From: DASQZT01 sp963728965
GTDB taxonomy: Bacteria > Acidobacteriota > Terriglobia > Bryobacterales > Bryobacteraceae
Assembly: GCA_963728965.1 (NCBI GenBank)
Contig: CAVSMH010000006.1
Location: 2,204,248-2,268,247 of the forward strand
Direction of reading: 5' to 3'
Length of the DNA: 64,000 bases
Below the pieces are notes generated by a model, which saw only the letters and a program-made list of their open reading frames with translations, was not told where the DNA came from and did not search any database. A program made the position numbers and the translations under genes. Below, one piece after another: positions 17,653-27,578 of this stretch (the first letter of the stretch is position 1; each line of letters starts with the position of its first letter).

Positions 17653-18618
17653 ATGACACGGGTTGGATGGTTACTGACGCTAGCGGCGGCCTCGGCCGTG
17701 GCCGCGGAAACGATTGGAGGCCCGATCGCCGGCTATGTGGCTGGGGCGAAACCAGAGCTTCGGGCGATTGGCGGCGTGCCGGGCTCGTTCGTATACAGTG
17801 AGCCCGTGACCCTTCCGGAAGGGACGAGGCGGGTGCGGGTGGCGCCGGGACAGGAGTTCGCGGTGGCGGAATTGCGCGAAGGTCCGCCGCAGGCGTTGGT
17901 TCTGCGCGGCGGGGCGGTGGACCATGCGACGGCGCTCGACGGGGTAATGGCGGCGGCGGATTGGGTGGCCTTCAGTCTGGGCGCGCGGGCGGCGGTGTTC
18001 TATTCGGCAGCGGGCGGGCGGCTCCAAGTGGTCACGGGCCTGCCGGACACGCCGCAGGTAGCGATCGACACGGAGACGGCGGCATTTGCGGAAGAGCCAG
18101 TGACGGCGGCGGTGAGCGACGACGGGAGCCTGGTGCTGGCGGCGTCGGCCCGTTCGGTGTTTGTGGTGCGGGCGGGAGCGGCGCCGCGGCTGATTCTGTC
18201 GGGGACGCGGATTCGGTCGGTGGCGGTGCTGCGCAACGGCGTGGACGCGGTGGTGGGAGATGACGGCACCGGCTCGGTGCACCTGGTGACGGCGGCGGGC
18301 TCGACGGCGGCGGAGCGGGTGCTGGCATCGGGGCTGTACCTGCTGGGCGACCTGGTGCCGAGCGCCGACGGGGCGACGCTGTACGTGGCGCGGCCGGGAG
18401 CGCGAAGCATCGCGTGGATCGATCTGGCATCGGGCGCGGTTCAATCGGTGGAAGCGGATGTGCCGTTGTCGGGGCTGACGGCGCTGCGCAACCGCGACAC
18501 CTTTCTGATTTCGGCGAGGCCGCTTCAGCCGGGATGGGTGTTCTACCGGGATGGCGAGGCGGGACGGGTGGTGTTCATTCCGGCCATCGCCCGCAGGGTA
18601 CCGGAGAGCGAACAATAG
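17653..18618 (+). CDS. Secreted beta-propeller-like protein (module B)
   Basis: 321 aa with a signal peptide (MTRVGWLLTLAAASAVAAET). Repeated short blades with YVTN/WD40-like texture follow: VTAAVSDDGSLVLAASA, IRSVAVLRNGVDAVVGDD, LVPSADGATLYVARPGA. ATG 17653 has GGAGGG at 17641. The next ORF starts directly after its stop codon. It takes the place of the propeller gene of module A, but the sequences are not obviously similar. An exported binding or scaffold protein is inferred. Confidence 0.75.
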   Translation: MTRVGWLLTLAAASAVAAETIGGPIAGYVAGAKPELRAIGGVPGSFVYSEPVTLPEGTRRVRVAPGQEFAVAELREGPPQALVLRGGAVDHATALDGVMAAADWVAFSLGARAAVFYSAAGGRLQVVTGLPDTPQVAIDTETAAFAEEPVTAAVSDDGSLVLAASARSVFVVRAGAAPRLILSGTRIRSVAVLRNGVDAVVGDDGTGSVHLVTAAGSTAAERVLASGLYLLGDLVPSADGATLYVARPGARSIAWIDLASGAVQSVEADVPLSGLTALRNRDTFLISARPLQPGWVFYRDGEAGRVVFIPAIARRVPESEQ

Positions 18619-21600
18619 ATGAGGCCGCCCATGATGACACTTCGCTCGCTACGCGGGTTGGGGCTGGTGCTGACGCTGGCCGGCGCGGCCGCGGCGCAGA
18701 CGGTAACGCTAACCGACGTCAGTCCGAATCCGGCTACGCCGCAAGACAACGTCTTTATCATTGCGCAAGTCACGCCGCCGGCGCAGGTCGGGCCATCGGG
18801 CGGGCCCATACCGTGGCCAGTCAGTTTCTTTGAGAATGGCAACCTGCTCGGCACGGTGGACGCGGAAACCTTTGGCGGGTTTGCCCAAATCTCGCACGGT
18901 GGCTTCTCGGTCGGCACCCACGTGATCACGGCGACGATCCCGTCGTCACCGGCGCCGATAGCGTCGCTTCCCGTCAACCTCGTGGTGCGGCCGAACCTGG
19001 TGGTGTCACCGACTCCGAGCACGTATTGCCAACCGGTGACGCTGACGGGGGCGCCGCCGATTTTTTTCGAGGCGTCGTCGATCATTTTTGTGGACACGTT
19101 CGCGACTAACCTGACCACGCTGGGCACGGTGGTGCTGGATAGCAGCGGCGCAGCCAGCTTCACGACTTCGAGCCCACTGCCCGCCGGCACTCATACCCTG
19201 GGGGCGGCGGTCTTCTCTCCGTTCAGCACGTTCGCGACACTGACGCACATCGTAAACAAGCTGACGCCGGGGGTGACGCTGCTGACGGCTCCGAATCCCT
19301 CGGCACTGGGGCAGTCCGTGGTTATGACGGCGACCATCGGGAGCTGCAATGCCACGGGCACGGTGACGTTCCTGGATGGGGGAGTGGCGCTCGGGACGGT
19401 GCCGGTTGCGAGCGGGATGGCGGTGTTTTCCACCAGCGCGCTGGCGCTCGGGACGCACCCGATCACGGCGCGGTACGACGGCGACAGCAACAATAATGTG
19501 AGCGTCTCGAACACGGTGAACCAGATCGTGACGAGCACGCCATCGATGGTTTTCACGGCGGAGCCCAACCCATCGGCGGCGTGCCAGAACGTAATCCTGA
19601 CGGCGACGCTGACACCACCGGATATTCCGACGCCACCGGCTTCGTTCACGCGGCGGATTGCGGGGCCGCCGGTGACGGGGACGGTGACGTTCGCGGATGG
19701 CAACACTCCGTTGGGCACGGTGCCCATCAATTTGGGAGTGGCCACGCTCCAAACCACGCTGCTGGCGGGCAATCACCGGTTGACGGCGGTGTACAACCCG
19801 GACGCGGGCTACAGTCCGACATCGGCGTTCGTTAACCAGGTAGTGAACCCGGCGGTTCCCACAGTAACGCTTACCAGCACACCCAATCCATCGGTTTTGA
19901 ACCAGGCGGTGACGATGACGGCGATGGTGGTGGGGTGCCGCACGGTGACGGGAAGCATCAATTTTCTGGATGGGACCGGATCGCTGGCGACGGTGGCGTT
20001 ATCGGGCGGGCAGGCGAGCTTTACGACCAGCACGTTGACGGTGGGGACGCATCCATTGAGCGCGCGGTACGGGGGCGACACCAACAACACGGCGGCGACT
20101 TCGAATACGGTGAACCAGGTGGTGGGAAAGAATGCGACCACCACGACGGTGACGGCGGCGCCGAATCCTTCGATCTTCGGACAGGCGGTATTGCTGACGG
20201 CAACGGTGCGGATCGCACTGTCATCGCAGATTGCGACAGGGACGGTGACTTTCCTGGACGGCAGCACGGCGCTGGGCAGCGCCACGCTGAATGCGAGCGG
20301 AATCGCGACGCTTACGGTATCGACGCTGGCGGTGGGCAGCCACACCATCACGGCCACGTATGGGGGCAGCGAGACGCTGGGGGGCAGTTCGGGGACGGTG
20401 GACGTGGTGGTGAACAAGGCGTCCACGACAACGACGATATCGCTTTCGATAACGAGCGCGATCCAGGGCAGCGCGGTGACGGTGACGGCTACGGTCGTGC
20501 CGGCGTCAGCCAGCGGACAGGTGACGTTTTTCGACAACGGCACTTCGGTGGGGACGGCGACGCTGTCCAACGGAACGGCCTCGATCTCGATCCGGCCGGG
20601 GTTTGGGGCACACGCGGTGACGGCAAGCTACGGCGGGGACAACAGCTTCCTGGGGAGCACATCGACGGCGGCGTCGCTGAGGGTGCTCAATCCGGTGACG
20701 ATCGAGTTCACGGCGGTTCCGAACCCGGCCGGCTTCGGCCAGGTAGTGACGTTGACGGCGCGGCTTTCGCCGGCGAGCGTGACCGGGGTGGTGACGTTCA
20801 AGGAAGGCAGCACGACGCTGGGAGTGGCGGGACTGGCAAACGGAGTGGCGACAGCGACGGTATCGACGCTGGCGGTAGGCAACCACACGCTGACGGCGAA
20901 TTATGCGGGCGACAGTGCAACCTCGCCGGGCAGCGCCACGCTGACGCTGACGGTGGGCAAGGCAACGACCACGCTGAGCCTTTCGGCCAATCCGAATTCG
21001 CTCGAACCCGGGGGGAGCACGACACTGACGGCGCGGGTGACGCCGGCGGGCGCCACGGGGACGGTGACGTTCTCGGAGGGCGACCAGACGCTGGGCAGCG
21101 CACAACTGAGCAACGGCACGGCGAGCATCCAGGCGACGTTTGCGACGGCCGTCACCCACATGGTGACGGCCTCGTATGGCGGGGATACGAACTTCAACGG
21201 CAGCGTATCGAGCCCGGTGGCGATCGCGGTGGGGCTGCCGCCGACAACGACTACGCTTACCGCAACGCCCAGCAATCCGGGATTCGGGCAGGCAGTGGCG
21301 CTGGCGGCGACGGTGAGTCCGGCGGGGGCGACCGGTTCGGTGACGTTTTCCGACGGCGCGACCACGCTGGGGACGGCGACGTTGAGCGGCGGATCGGCCT
21401 CGATCACGGTGTCGAGCCTGTTGCTGGGGCCACACGCGCTGACGGCGACGTACAGCGGCGACGCGACGCACGGGGGCAGTTCGGGCAATGCCACGGTGAC
21501 GGTGGTGCGAGCGCCGACGACGACTTCGGTGGCGGCGTCGCCGAATCCGGCGACGGCGGGGCAGGCGGTGACCATCGTGGCCACGATTGCGCCGGCCGCC

Positions 21601-22765
21601 GCTACGGGCACGGTGACGTTTACGGACGGCGGGACGATGCTGGGCACGGCCACGCTGACGAACGGATCGGCGTCGTTGACGACGAATGCGCTGGCGGAGG
21701 GCGCGCACACGCTGGGAGTCACGTATGGGGGCGACGGGAATTTTCTGGGAAGCTCGGGCTCGGCCGCGCTGACGGTGAATCCGCCCCCGGGGGCGTCGCT
21801 GGCAATCAGCGGGCCCGCTTCGATTCCGGACGGGACGGTGGGACGGCCGTATCCGTCACAGACGCTCACGGCGACGGGAGGCACGCTACCCTACACCTGG
21901 ACGCTGGCGGGCAGTTCGACGACGACGGACCTGAGCGTCGCCAATTCAGGCAACAACGGGGTGCTGAGCGGGACGCCGACCACGGCGGGCGATTTCACGG
22001 TGACGGTGCAGGTGCGGGACAGTGCCACGCCGCCGGTGACGGTGAGCAAGACCTACAACGTGACGTTTGCGTTTGAGGCGCTGCCGACGATCAACGTTTC
22101 GTCGTCGCAGATCTCCCTGGGGCAGGGGTATCCCATCGCGCTGCGGGGAACACTGACGCTGACGTTCACTCCCAATGCGGCGAACCTGCCGGCGAACTTC
22201 GTGAACCGGCAGTTGCTGTTCCAGAACGGGACCAACACGGTACAGGTGGACATTCCGGCCAATTCGACGGCGCCGGTAGGCGATACCGGCGTTCCAGCAG
22301 GGCAGCATCGCGGGCACCATCACGGTGACGCTGACCGGGGTGGTGAATGCGCAGACGGGGCAGGCGGTGACGCCGTTCCCGAGCCCGGCTCCGGTGGCAA
22401 CCGTAACGGTGGCGCGCGGGGCGCCGGTGATCGAGGTGAACTCGGTGAAGATCAGCAATGTCAGCGGCACGGGGTTCCAGGTGATCTTCAACGGGTCGAG
22501 CAACACGCGGGATCTGACGCGGGCGGACCTGACGTTTACGGCGGCCAACGGGACGCAGTTGACGGGGTCGCAGACGTTCCAGGTGGACTTGAGCGCGGCG
22601 GGGAACGGGTGGTTCGGCAGCAGCGACGGGCAGAACGGGGGCGGTACGTTCTCGGTGACGGTTCCGTTCACGTTCAGCGGCGATGCGCAGGCGATTCCGG
22701 CGTCGGTGTCGGTGACGGTGACGAACTCGGCGGGCACGTCGGCGGCGGTATCGGGCGGCCGATAG
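18619..22765 (+). CDS. Giant secreted bacterial Ig-like repeat protein (module B), frameshifted near the C-terminus
   Basis: Signal peptide (to about residue 28, ending AAAAQ), then about eleven Ig-like repeats of the same type as in 4004-7576. The first two are divergent; the rest have PNPS..GQ and GTVTFxDG motifs. A He_PIG-like domain (PSQTLTATGGTLPYTW) and the shared unique C-terminal domain follow, ending SAAVSGGR at 22765. At 22279-22280 one extra G breaks the frame. After IPANSTAPV the true continuation (IPAFQQGSIAGTITVTLTG) is in another frame. Without the shift the ORF runs on to 22938 with a nonsense tail that is antisense to the next gene. The protein would be about 1381 aa when corrected. 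Sequencing error and real decay are both possible. Confidence 0.8.
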
Positions 22766-22766
22766 G

Positions 22767-22789
22767 CGGGGGCAGAACGGAAGCCCCCG
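22767..22789. terminator. Strong GC hairpin after Ig module B
   Basis: CGGGGGC and GCCCCCG form a perfect 7-bp stem with a 9-nt loop, starting 2 bp after the corrected stop codon of the giant Ig gene and between convergent genes. No T-run follows. Its position supports termination and supports 22765 as the original gene end. Confidence 0.4.
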
Positions 22790-22792
22790 GGG

Positions 22793-22849
22793 TCACTCGA
22801 CGCGCAGGGCGGGCAGCGGGTCCACGCGTACGGCGCGCAGGGCGCTCCT
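22793..22849 (-). pseudogene. Remnant of a MacB/FtsX-type ABC permease C-terminus
   Basis: The minus strand reads RSALRAVRVDPLPALRVE followed by a stop at 22793. This is the usual last-residue motif (RA.RVDP..ALR.E) of acidobacterial duplicated permeases and MacB. Upstream the frame contains none of the permease. It looks like the stump left after a deletion. It is short, so chance similarity is possible. Confidence 0.4.
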
Positions 22850-23154
22850 TAGCTGGGGACTTTCCCTGGATGCGGAAGCACCTTGAGGAACTTCAACCAC
22901 AGATCTTTCGGGTACGGATGCCGAGACTTCGCGGGTGATGGGGTAACGGATTCCTGGCCCACCGCGGAATCCATTTCCTCCGGCGGTGTGAAGGCTGCGT
23001 ACGCATAGACCAGGATACCCACGATCATAGCCAGCCAGGCGGCCAGCGGAACGCATATGACCCACCACGGGATCGGTGCGATCCATTTTACGACGGCCAG
23101 AGCGACGGTCATTGCCAATACCGCCGCCACGAGCCGGTTGGCGAGATTGTCCAT
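22849..23154 (-). CDS. Small membrane protein, hypothetical
   Basis: 101 aa with two hydrophobic helices (LVAAVLAMTVALAVVKWIAP, WWVICVPLAAWLAMIVGILVY) and a polar C-terminal tail (PPEEMDSAVGQES...KDLWLKFLKVLP). No motif is recognised. Its stop abuts the permease remnant, so it may have been an upstream neighbour of that lost gene. Function unknown. Confidence 0.55.
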   Translation of the reverse strand: MDNLANRLVAAVLAMTVALAVVKWIAPIPWWVICVPLAAWLAMIVGILVYAYAAFTPPEEMDSAVGQESVTPSPAKSRHPYPKDLWLKFLKVLPHPGKVPS

Positions 23155-23410
23155 GCGCCGATACTATCACTTTCAAACAGATTGTCGGGTCCGAAATAGG
23201 TACTAGGAAGATATCGTACTAAAGTCTGCTCTTGTTGATCCCTCTTGGGCCTGATCTTCGCTCCAGTGCCCTCCGACGGTGGAGCCGAACTACCGGCTGC
23301 GTGTGCGGGGGCGGGACACGCGGCCAGGGGTTTCGCGGTTCGCGGCAGCGCGGACCCAACCTGTATCTATTCGCGCGTATTGGAACGAGCGGCACTGGCA
23401 CTATGGGAGT

Positions 23411-24619
23411 ATGAAATACGCGATTCTGGGCGGCGGAATGGTAGCGGGCTACGCGGCGAAGGAACTGGTGGAGCGCGGGCTGCAGCGGGGCGAACTCACC
23501 ATCGTTTCGGCGGACACGGCGCTTCCGTACGAACGGCCTCCGCTTTCGAAGGGCTTTCTGGCGGGGAAGGACAGCGAGGAGAGCATCACCATCAACCCGG
23601 AGGCGTTTTACCGGGAGCATGGCATCGAAGTGAGGCTTGGCTCGCGGGTAGCGGCCATCGACCGGGGACGCAAGCGGCTGCAGATGGCCGCGGGAGACGA
23701 TGTGGCGTTCGAGCGGCTGGTGGTGGCTACGGGAGCGCGGGTGCGGACGCTGAAGATTCCGGGCGGCGATTTGCGGGGAGTGTTGTACCTGCGGTCGCTC
23801 GAGGACTCGAAGGCCATTCGAACGCGGGCGGAATCGGCGCGATCGGCGCTGGTGATCGGGGGCGGGTTCATCGGGATGGAGGTGGCGTCGGTGCTGGCGC
23901 AAAAGCAGATCGCCACCACGCTGCTGGTGCGCGAAGACCGGATCTGGAAACGGTTCTTTACGCCGGGCATGTCGCGGTTTTTCGAAGGGTACTACGAGGG
24001 GCGGGGCGTACGGCTGGTGAAGCAAGCGGAGGTGAAGGAGGTGCGGGGGAGGGGCGGGGTGGAGTCGGTGGCGCTCGGCGACGGCCGGACGATGGGGTGC
24101 GAGATGGTGGTGGCGGGACTGGGAGCGGAGCCGGTGACGGAGTTGGCGGCGGGGGCGGGGATCGCGGTGGACGATGGGGTGGTGGTGAACGAGTATCTCG
24201 AGGCCAGCGTTGGGGGAGTGTACGCCGCCGGGGACGTGGCCAACTACCAGGACACGTTGTTCGGCAAGCGGCGGCGGGTGGAGCACTGGGACAACGCGGT
24301 TTCCCAGGGGCAGCATTGCGCCCGCGTGTTGACGGGCGAGCGCGCGCCGTTCGTGCACGTGCCGTACTTCTTCTCGGACGTGTTCGACCTGTCCTACGAA
24401 TTCTGGGGCGACCCTTCGGATGCGGGGGAGGTCATCGCGCGGGGCGACGTGTCGAGTCCCAACTTCAGCGTGTGGTGGCTTCGCGAGAAGCGGCTGATGG
24501 CGGCATTCGTCATGAATCGTCCGGACGAAGAGCGGGAGTTGGCGCCGCGGTGGATTGCGTCCGGGGAGGCGGTGCCGGCGGAGCGGCTGCGCAGTTCGGG
24601 ATCGCTAACCGCCGGGTGA
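23411..24619 (+). CDS. FAD-dependent NAD(P)H oxidoreductase, ferredoxin/rubredoxin reductase type
   Basis: 402 aa. The FAD-binding Rossmann motif is at the very start (AILGGGMVAGYAAKEL), followed by YERPPLSKGFL near 40-50, as in ferredoxin and BphA4-type reductases. The NAD(P)H Rossmann motif is VIGGGFIGMEVASVLA. The second FAD motif VYAAGDVANY sits near 275, and a reductase C-terminal domain (VPYFFSDVFDLSYEFWGDP) completes the fold. ATG 23411 was chosen because the Rossmann fold begins there; the frame is open to 23279. Its electron acceptor is not encoded nearby. The sugar-type oxidoreductase follows 104 bp downstream. Confidence 0.9.
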   Translation: MKYAILGGGMVAGYAAKELVERGLQRGELTIVSADTALPYERPPLSKGFLAGKDSEESITINPEAFYREHGIEVRLGSRVAAIDRGRKRLQMAAGDDVAFERLVVATGARVRTLKIPGGDLRGVLYLRSLEDSKAIRTRAESARSALVIGGGFIGMEVASVLAQKQIATTLLVREDRIWKRFFTPGMSRFFEGYYEGRGVRLVKQAEVKEVRGRGGVESVALGDGRTMGCEMVVAGLGAEPVTELAAGAGIAVDDGVVVNEYLEASVGGVYAAGDVANYQDTLFGKRRRVEHWDNAVSQGQHCARVLTGERAPFVHVPYFFSDVFDLSYEFWGDPSDAGEVIARGDVSSPNFSVWWLREKRLMAAFVMNRPDEERELAPRWIASGEAVPAERLRSSGSLTAG

Positions 24620-24723
24620 AGGAGGGAGCGGCAGATGTATGGACTGTTACGCGTGGGCAGCGGACGTGTGCTTCCGATCTTGTTCTTTGCGGGCGGGGAT
24701 GGCCGAATGGAAGCAGGAACCTT

Positions 24724-25845
24724 ATGAACACAAGAAGAGTACGGTATGCGGTGGTGGGAATCGGGAGTATCGCGCAGGAGGCGGTGCTGCCGGCATTCCA
24801 GAATGCGGCGAACTCGACGGTGACGGCGCTGGTCTCCGGAGATGAAGTAAAGCGTGAAGAATTGGGTAAAACATACGGAATAAAAAAGACTTATAACTAC
24901 GACCAATTCGACGAATGTCTGCACAGCGGGGAAGTAGACGCGGTCTATATCGCGCTGCCCAACCACTTGCACCGTCCGTACGCGGAGCGGGCGGCGAAGG
25001 CGCACGTGCACATCCTGTGCGAGAAGCCGCTGGCGCCCAACGAGCAGGAGTGCCGGCGGATCATCGAGGCGGCGCAAACGGCGGGGGTGAAGCTGATGAC
25101 GGCGTACCGGCTGCACTTTGAAGCGGCGAACCTGGAGGCAGTCCGGATGTGCGAATCGGGGAAGCTGGGCGACGTACGTGTATTCAATTCGGTGTTCTGC
25201 CAGCAGGTGCAGGAGGGGAATGTGCGGCTGACTCATCCGCCCTCGCAGGGCGGCGGCGCATTGTTCGACATGGGAGTGTACTGCATCAATGCGGCACGGT
25301 ACCTGTTTCGGGACGAGCCGGTGGAGGTGGCCGCGTTCGGGGCGAACAGCGGCGAAAAACGGTTCGAGAAAACGGACGAAATGCTGAGCGTAATGCTGCG
25401 GTTTCCGAAAGACCGGCTAGCCAGTTTCACGGTCAGTTTCGGAGCCACGCCGGTGGATCGGTATACGGTGGTTGGGACGAAGGGCGTGTTGACGGCGGAC
25501 CCGGCCTACGAGTACGCCACGGACTTGAAACTGGAGGTGACGGTGGATGGGAAGACGAAGCAGCAGACCTTTCCGCGGCACGACCAGTTCGGGCCGGAGC
25601 TGTCGTATTTCGCCGACTGCATCCTGAACGACCGGACGCCGGAGCCCTCCGGGGAAGAGGGGCTGGTGGATGTGCAGATCATCGAAGCGGCGTACCGGGC
25701 GCGCGACTCGCGCAATACGGTGCGGGTCGAGGCGGTCCACCGCAGCCGGCGCCCGGAGCCCTCGCAGGAGATCGACCGGCCGGCGGTGGAAGAGCCGGAG
25801 CTGTTGCACGCGCGGATGCCCTCGGGCGCGAAGCGGAACGAATAG
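24724..25845 (+). CDS. Gfo/Idh/MocA-family oxidoreductase (glucose-fructose oxidoreductase type)
   Basis: 373 aa. N-terminal Rossmann fold (RYAVVGIGSIAQEAVLPAF), the conserved EKPLA motif with the catalytic Lys, and the C-terminal alpha/beta domain with GGGALFDMGVYCINAARYLF typical of glucose-fructose oxidoreductase-like members. These cytosolic or periplasmic enzymes oxidise or reduce sugars with NAD(P). No signal peptide is visible. The C-terminal 30 residues are charged and extra. ATG 24724 has an AGGAA site. Substrate unknown. Confidence 0.9.
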   Translation: MNTRRVRYAVVGIGSIAQEAVLPAFQNAANSTVTALVSGDEVKREELGKTYGIKKTYNYDQFDECLHSGEVDAVYIALPNHLHRPYAERAAKAHVHILCEKPLAPNEQECRRIIEAAQTAGVKLMTAYRLHFEAANLEAVRMCESGKLGDVRVFNSVFCQQVQEGNVRLTHPPSQGGGALFDMGVYCINAARYLFRDEPVEVAAFGANSGEKRFEKTDEMLSVMLRFPKDRLASFTVSFGATPVDRYTVVGTKGVLTADPAYEYATDLKLEVTVDGKTKQQTFPRHDQFGPELSYFADCILNDRTPEPSGEEGLVDVQIIEAAYRARDSRNTVRVEAVHRSRRPEPSQEIDRPAVEEPELLHARMPSGAKRNE

Positions 25846-25846
25846 G

Positions 25847-26020
25847 TCACTTCTTGCGGGAGGGAGCCTTTCGTTTGGCGGCGGCTTTGGGAGTGGATTT
25901 AGCCGCGTTCTTGGGGGGCGCTTTCCCGCCGGTGGCCTGGTGGTTCCAGTCGTGCTCTTCGGGATGATGGTGGCCGTGGGCCAAATCCTTCAAGTGATGC
26001 TTGAACTGAGCGTCGTTCAT
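25847..26020 (-). CDS. Small His/Lys-rich protein
   Basis: 57 aa from ATG 26020. The first half is His-rich (FKHHLKDLAHGHHHPEEHDW). The second half is a Lys/Ala/Pro tail like histone H1 tails (KAAAKRKAPSRKK). This could bind metal and nucleic acid, but nothing proves it. No clear ribosome site is seen. Its stop lies 2 bp from the convergent oxidoreductase stop. Confidence 0.5.
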   Translation of the reverse strand: MNDAQFKHHLKDLAHGHHHPEEHDWNHQATGGKAPPKNAAKSTPKAAAKRKAPSRKK

Positions 26021-26085
26021 CGATGAGAATGGGGCAGTTTGGGGGCCATGGTACAGGAAGGCACGAACGAGTTGGCGAGGGATCT

Positions 26086-26574
26086 TCAGGTGCGGTTGGG
26101 GTCGGGGACGGCATAGCGGTTGAGCAGGTTCAGGGCGGCCGGATCGCCGGCTTGCGCGGCGGCGCGGGCATGGTGCCAGGCGGCGGCATAGTCTTCGCGG
26201 ACGATGTAGATTTGGGCCAAGGTCAGGTGGGCCTCGGCGAAGGCCGGGTCGAGACGGACCGAATGGAGGAGGAGGGCCAAGGCTTCGTCGTGGCGGTTGT
26301 CCAGGCGATACAACTGGGCCAGGTGAAGATAGGGCCGCGGGTTGGCGGGTTCGCGGGCGATCCAGGCGCGCTGGTCTTGGACGTGGCTGTGGGTTTCCCG
26401 GTCGAGAGCCGGCTGGATGACTTGTTTGCGCCAAAAGCCCAGGTTCGCCTCCGCTGTCCAACAGGGTGGCGCAATCGGGAGGCCCAGCGCAAGGGGGAGG
26501 GGGCGGTGTATTCGGTGGGGCGGCGGCGGAATCAGGGAATCACTGCAATTCGGCGCAGGACGGCCGATAAGCAA
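26086..26574 (-). CDS. TPR-repeat protein, start uncertain
   Basis: Up to 162 aa. The first ~45 residues are Pro-rich and may not be translated. From about residue 47 the sequence shows two to three tetratricopeptide units (NPRPYLHLAQLYRLDNRHDE; AFAEAHLTLAQIYIVREDYA; AALNLLNRYAV). It is divergent from the pentapeptide-repeat gene, with only about 15 bp between if the long start is used. Probably a small protein-interaction module. Confidence 0.6.
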   Translation of the reverse strand: MLIGRPAPNCSDSLIPPPPHRIHRPLPLALGLPIAPPCWTAEANLGFWRKQVIQPALDRETHSHVQDQRAWIAREPANPRPYLHLAQLYRLDNRHDEALALLLHSVRLDPAFAEAHLTLAQIYIVREDYAAAWHHARAAAQAGDPAALNLLNRYAVPDPNRT

Positions 26575-26588
26575 GGGCGGGTACCTTT

Positions 26589-27530
26589 ATGATGACCGCT
26601 GCCGAATTCACGATCTACCAGCGTCCGCTGGCGGAGATCCTGGCCTCCCACGTCCGGTGGACCGAGGATCCGGACTGTGGACACCGGTGCCGGCTGGCGC
26701 ATGTTGCGCTCAACGACGTCGATCTGCGCAACGCCAACCTGCGGCAAGCCAGCCTCGACGGGGTGATGCTCATCGAGAGCGACCTTTCGCAGGCGGACCT
26801 GGGGGGCGCCACGCTGCACTCGGTCAGTTTTGCGGGGGCGCTGCTGCGGGGCGCGGATTTTTCCGGAGCCCAGATTCAGCACGTGGATTTCCTGCGGAGT
26901 TATGTGGCGGCGGCGTATTTCGCCGATGCCCGGATCGACGGCTCGAACTTCCGGCACGCACGGATGGAGAAGGCGGGGTTCCACGATGCCACGGTGATGC
27001 TCACGGACTTCGTGGGCGCCGAGCTCAAGGGGGCCGTGTTTCAGGGCGCGAAGGTATCGTCGTGCGATTTTACAGGTGCCGATCTGGAGGGGGCGCAACT
27101 GCCTCGGGTGCGCGCGCAGCGGTGCCGGATGCCGGGCGTGAAGGGCGCCGACGCCAACTTCTCGTCGGGGCAACTGGACCAATGCGACCTGTCGGGGGGC
27201 GACTGGTGTAACGCCCGGTTCAGCGGCGCGACGCTGCACTCGGTGCAACTGCTCCATGCCGATCTGAGCGGGGCGGATTTCCGGGGAGCCACGCTGGGGG
27301 GGAGCGATTTTAGCGGGTCGAGCCTGCGTAATACGCTGATGGCGGGGGCCAACCTGTTCGGGGCGAATTTTTGCGGAGCCGATTTGAGCGGGGCGCGGGA
27401 ACTCACCCAGCAACAACTGCTGCAATCGCGGACCGACACGGCCACCATTCTGCCGAACGGGAGCCGCGGCCCGTACCTTCGGTTTTCGGGGGCGGAGAGG
27501 CCGTCGGGCCGCTCTAACCGCTGGGAGTAA
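26589..27530 (+). CDS. Pentapeptide-repeat protein
   Basis: 313 aa. From about residue 35 to 280 it consists of A(D/N)LxG-type pentapeptide repeats: LRNANLRQASLDGVML, ADLGGATLHSVSFAGALLRG, ADFRGATLGGSDFSGSSLRN. These fold into a right-handed quadrilateral helix. No signal peptide or transmembrane segment. Some family members mimic DNA and protect gyrase; most have no known role. It stands alone, divergent from the TPR gene. Confidence 0.9.
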   Translation: MMTAAEFTIYQRPLAEILASHVRWTEDPDCGHRCRLAHVALNDVDLRNANLRQASLDGVMLIESDLSQADLGGATLHSVSFAGALLRGADFSGAQIQHVDFLRSYVAAAYFADARIDGSNFRHARMEKAGFHDATVMLTDFVGAELKGAVFQGAKVSSCDFTGADLEGAQLPRVRAQRCRMPGVKGADANFSSGQLDQCDLSGGDWCNARFSGATLHSVQLLHADLSGADFRGATLGGSDFSGSSLRNTLMAGANLFGANFCGADLSGARELTQQQLLQSRTDTATILPNGSRGPYLRFSGAERPSGRSNRWE

Positions 27531-27578
27531 TGCCTGGCGGCGGTGGCGGAGGGAAGGCGGCCGTCGGGCGGCGGGGGA

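Noticed and set aside
19935..22076. 713-aa Gly/Asp-rich frame within the module-B giant
   Set aside because: Out-of-frame image of the Ig repeats.
22325..22765. Separate 146-aa gene
   Set aside because: It is the displaced C-terminus of the Ig giant after a one-base insertion, as the module-A paralogue shows.
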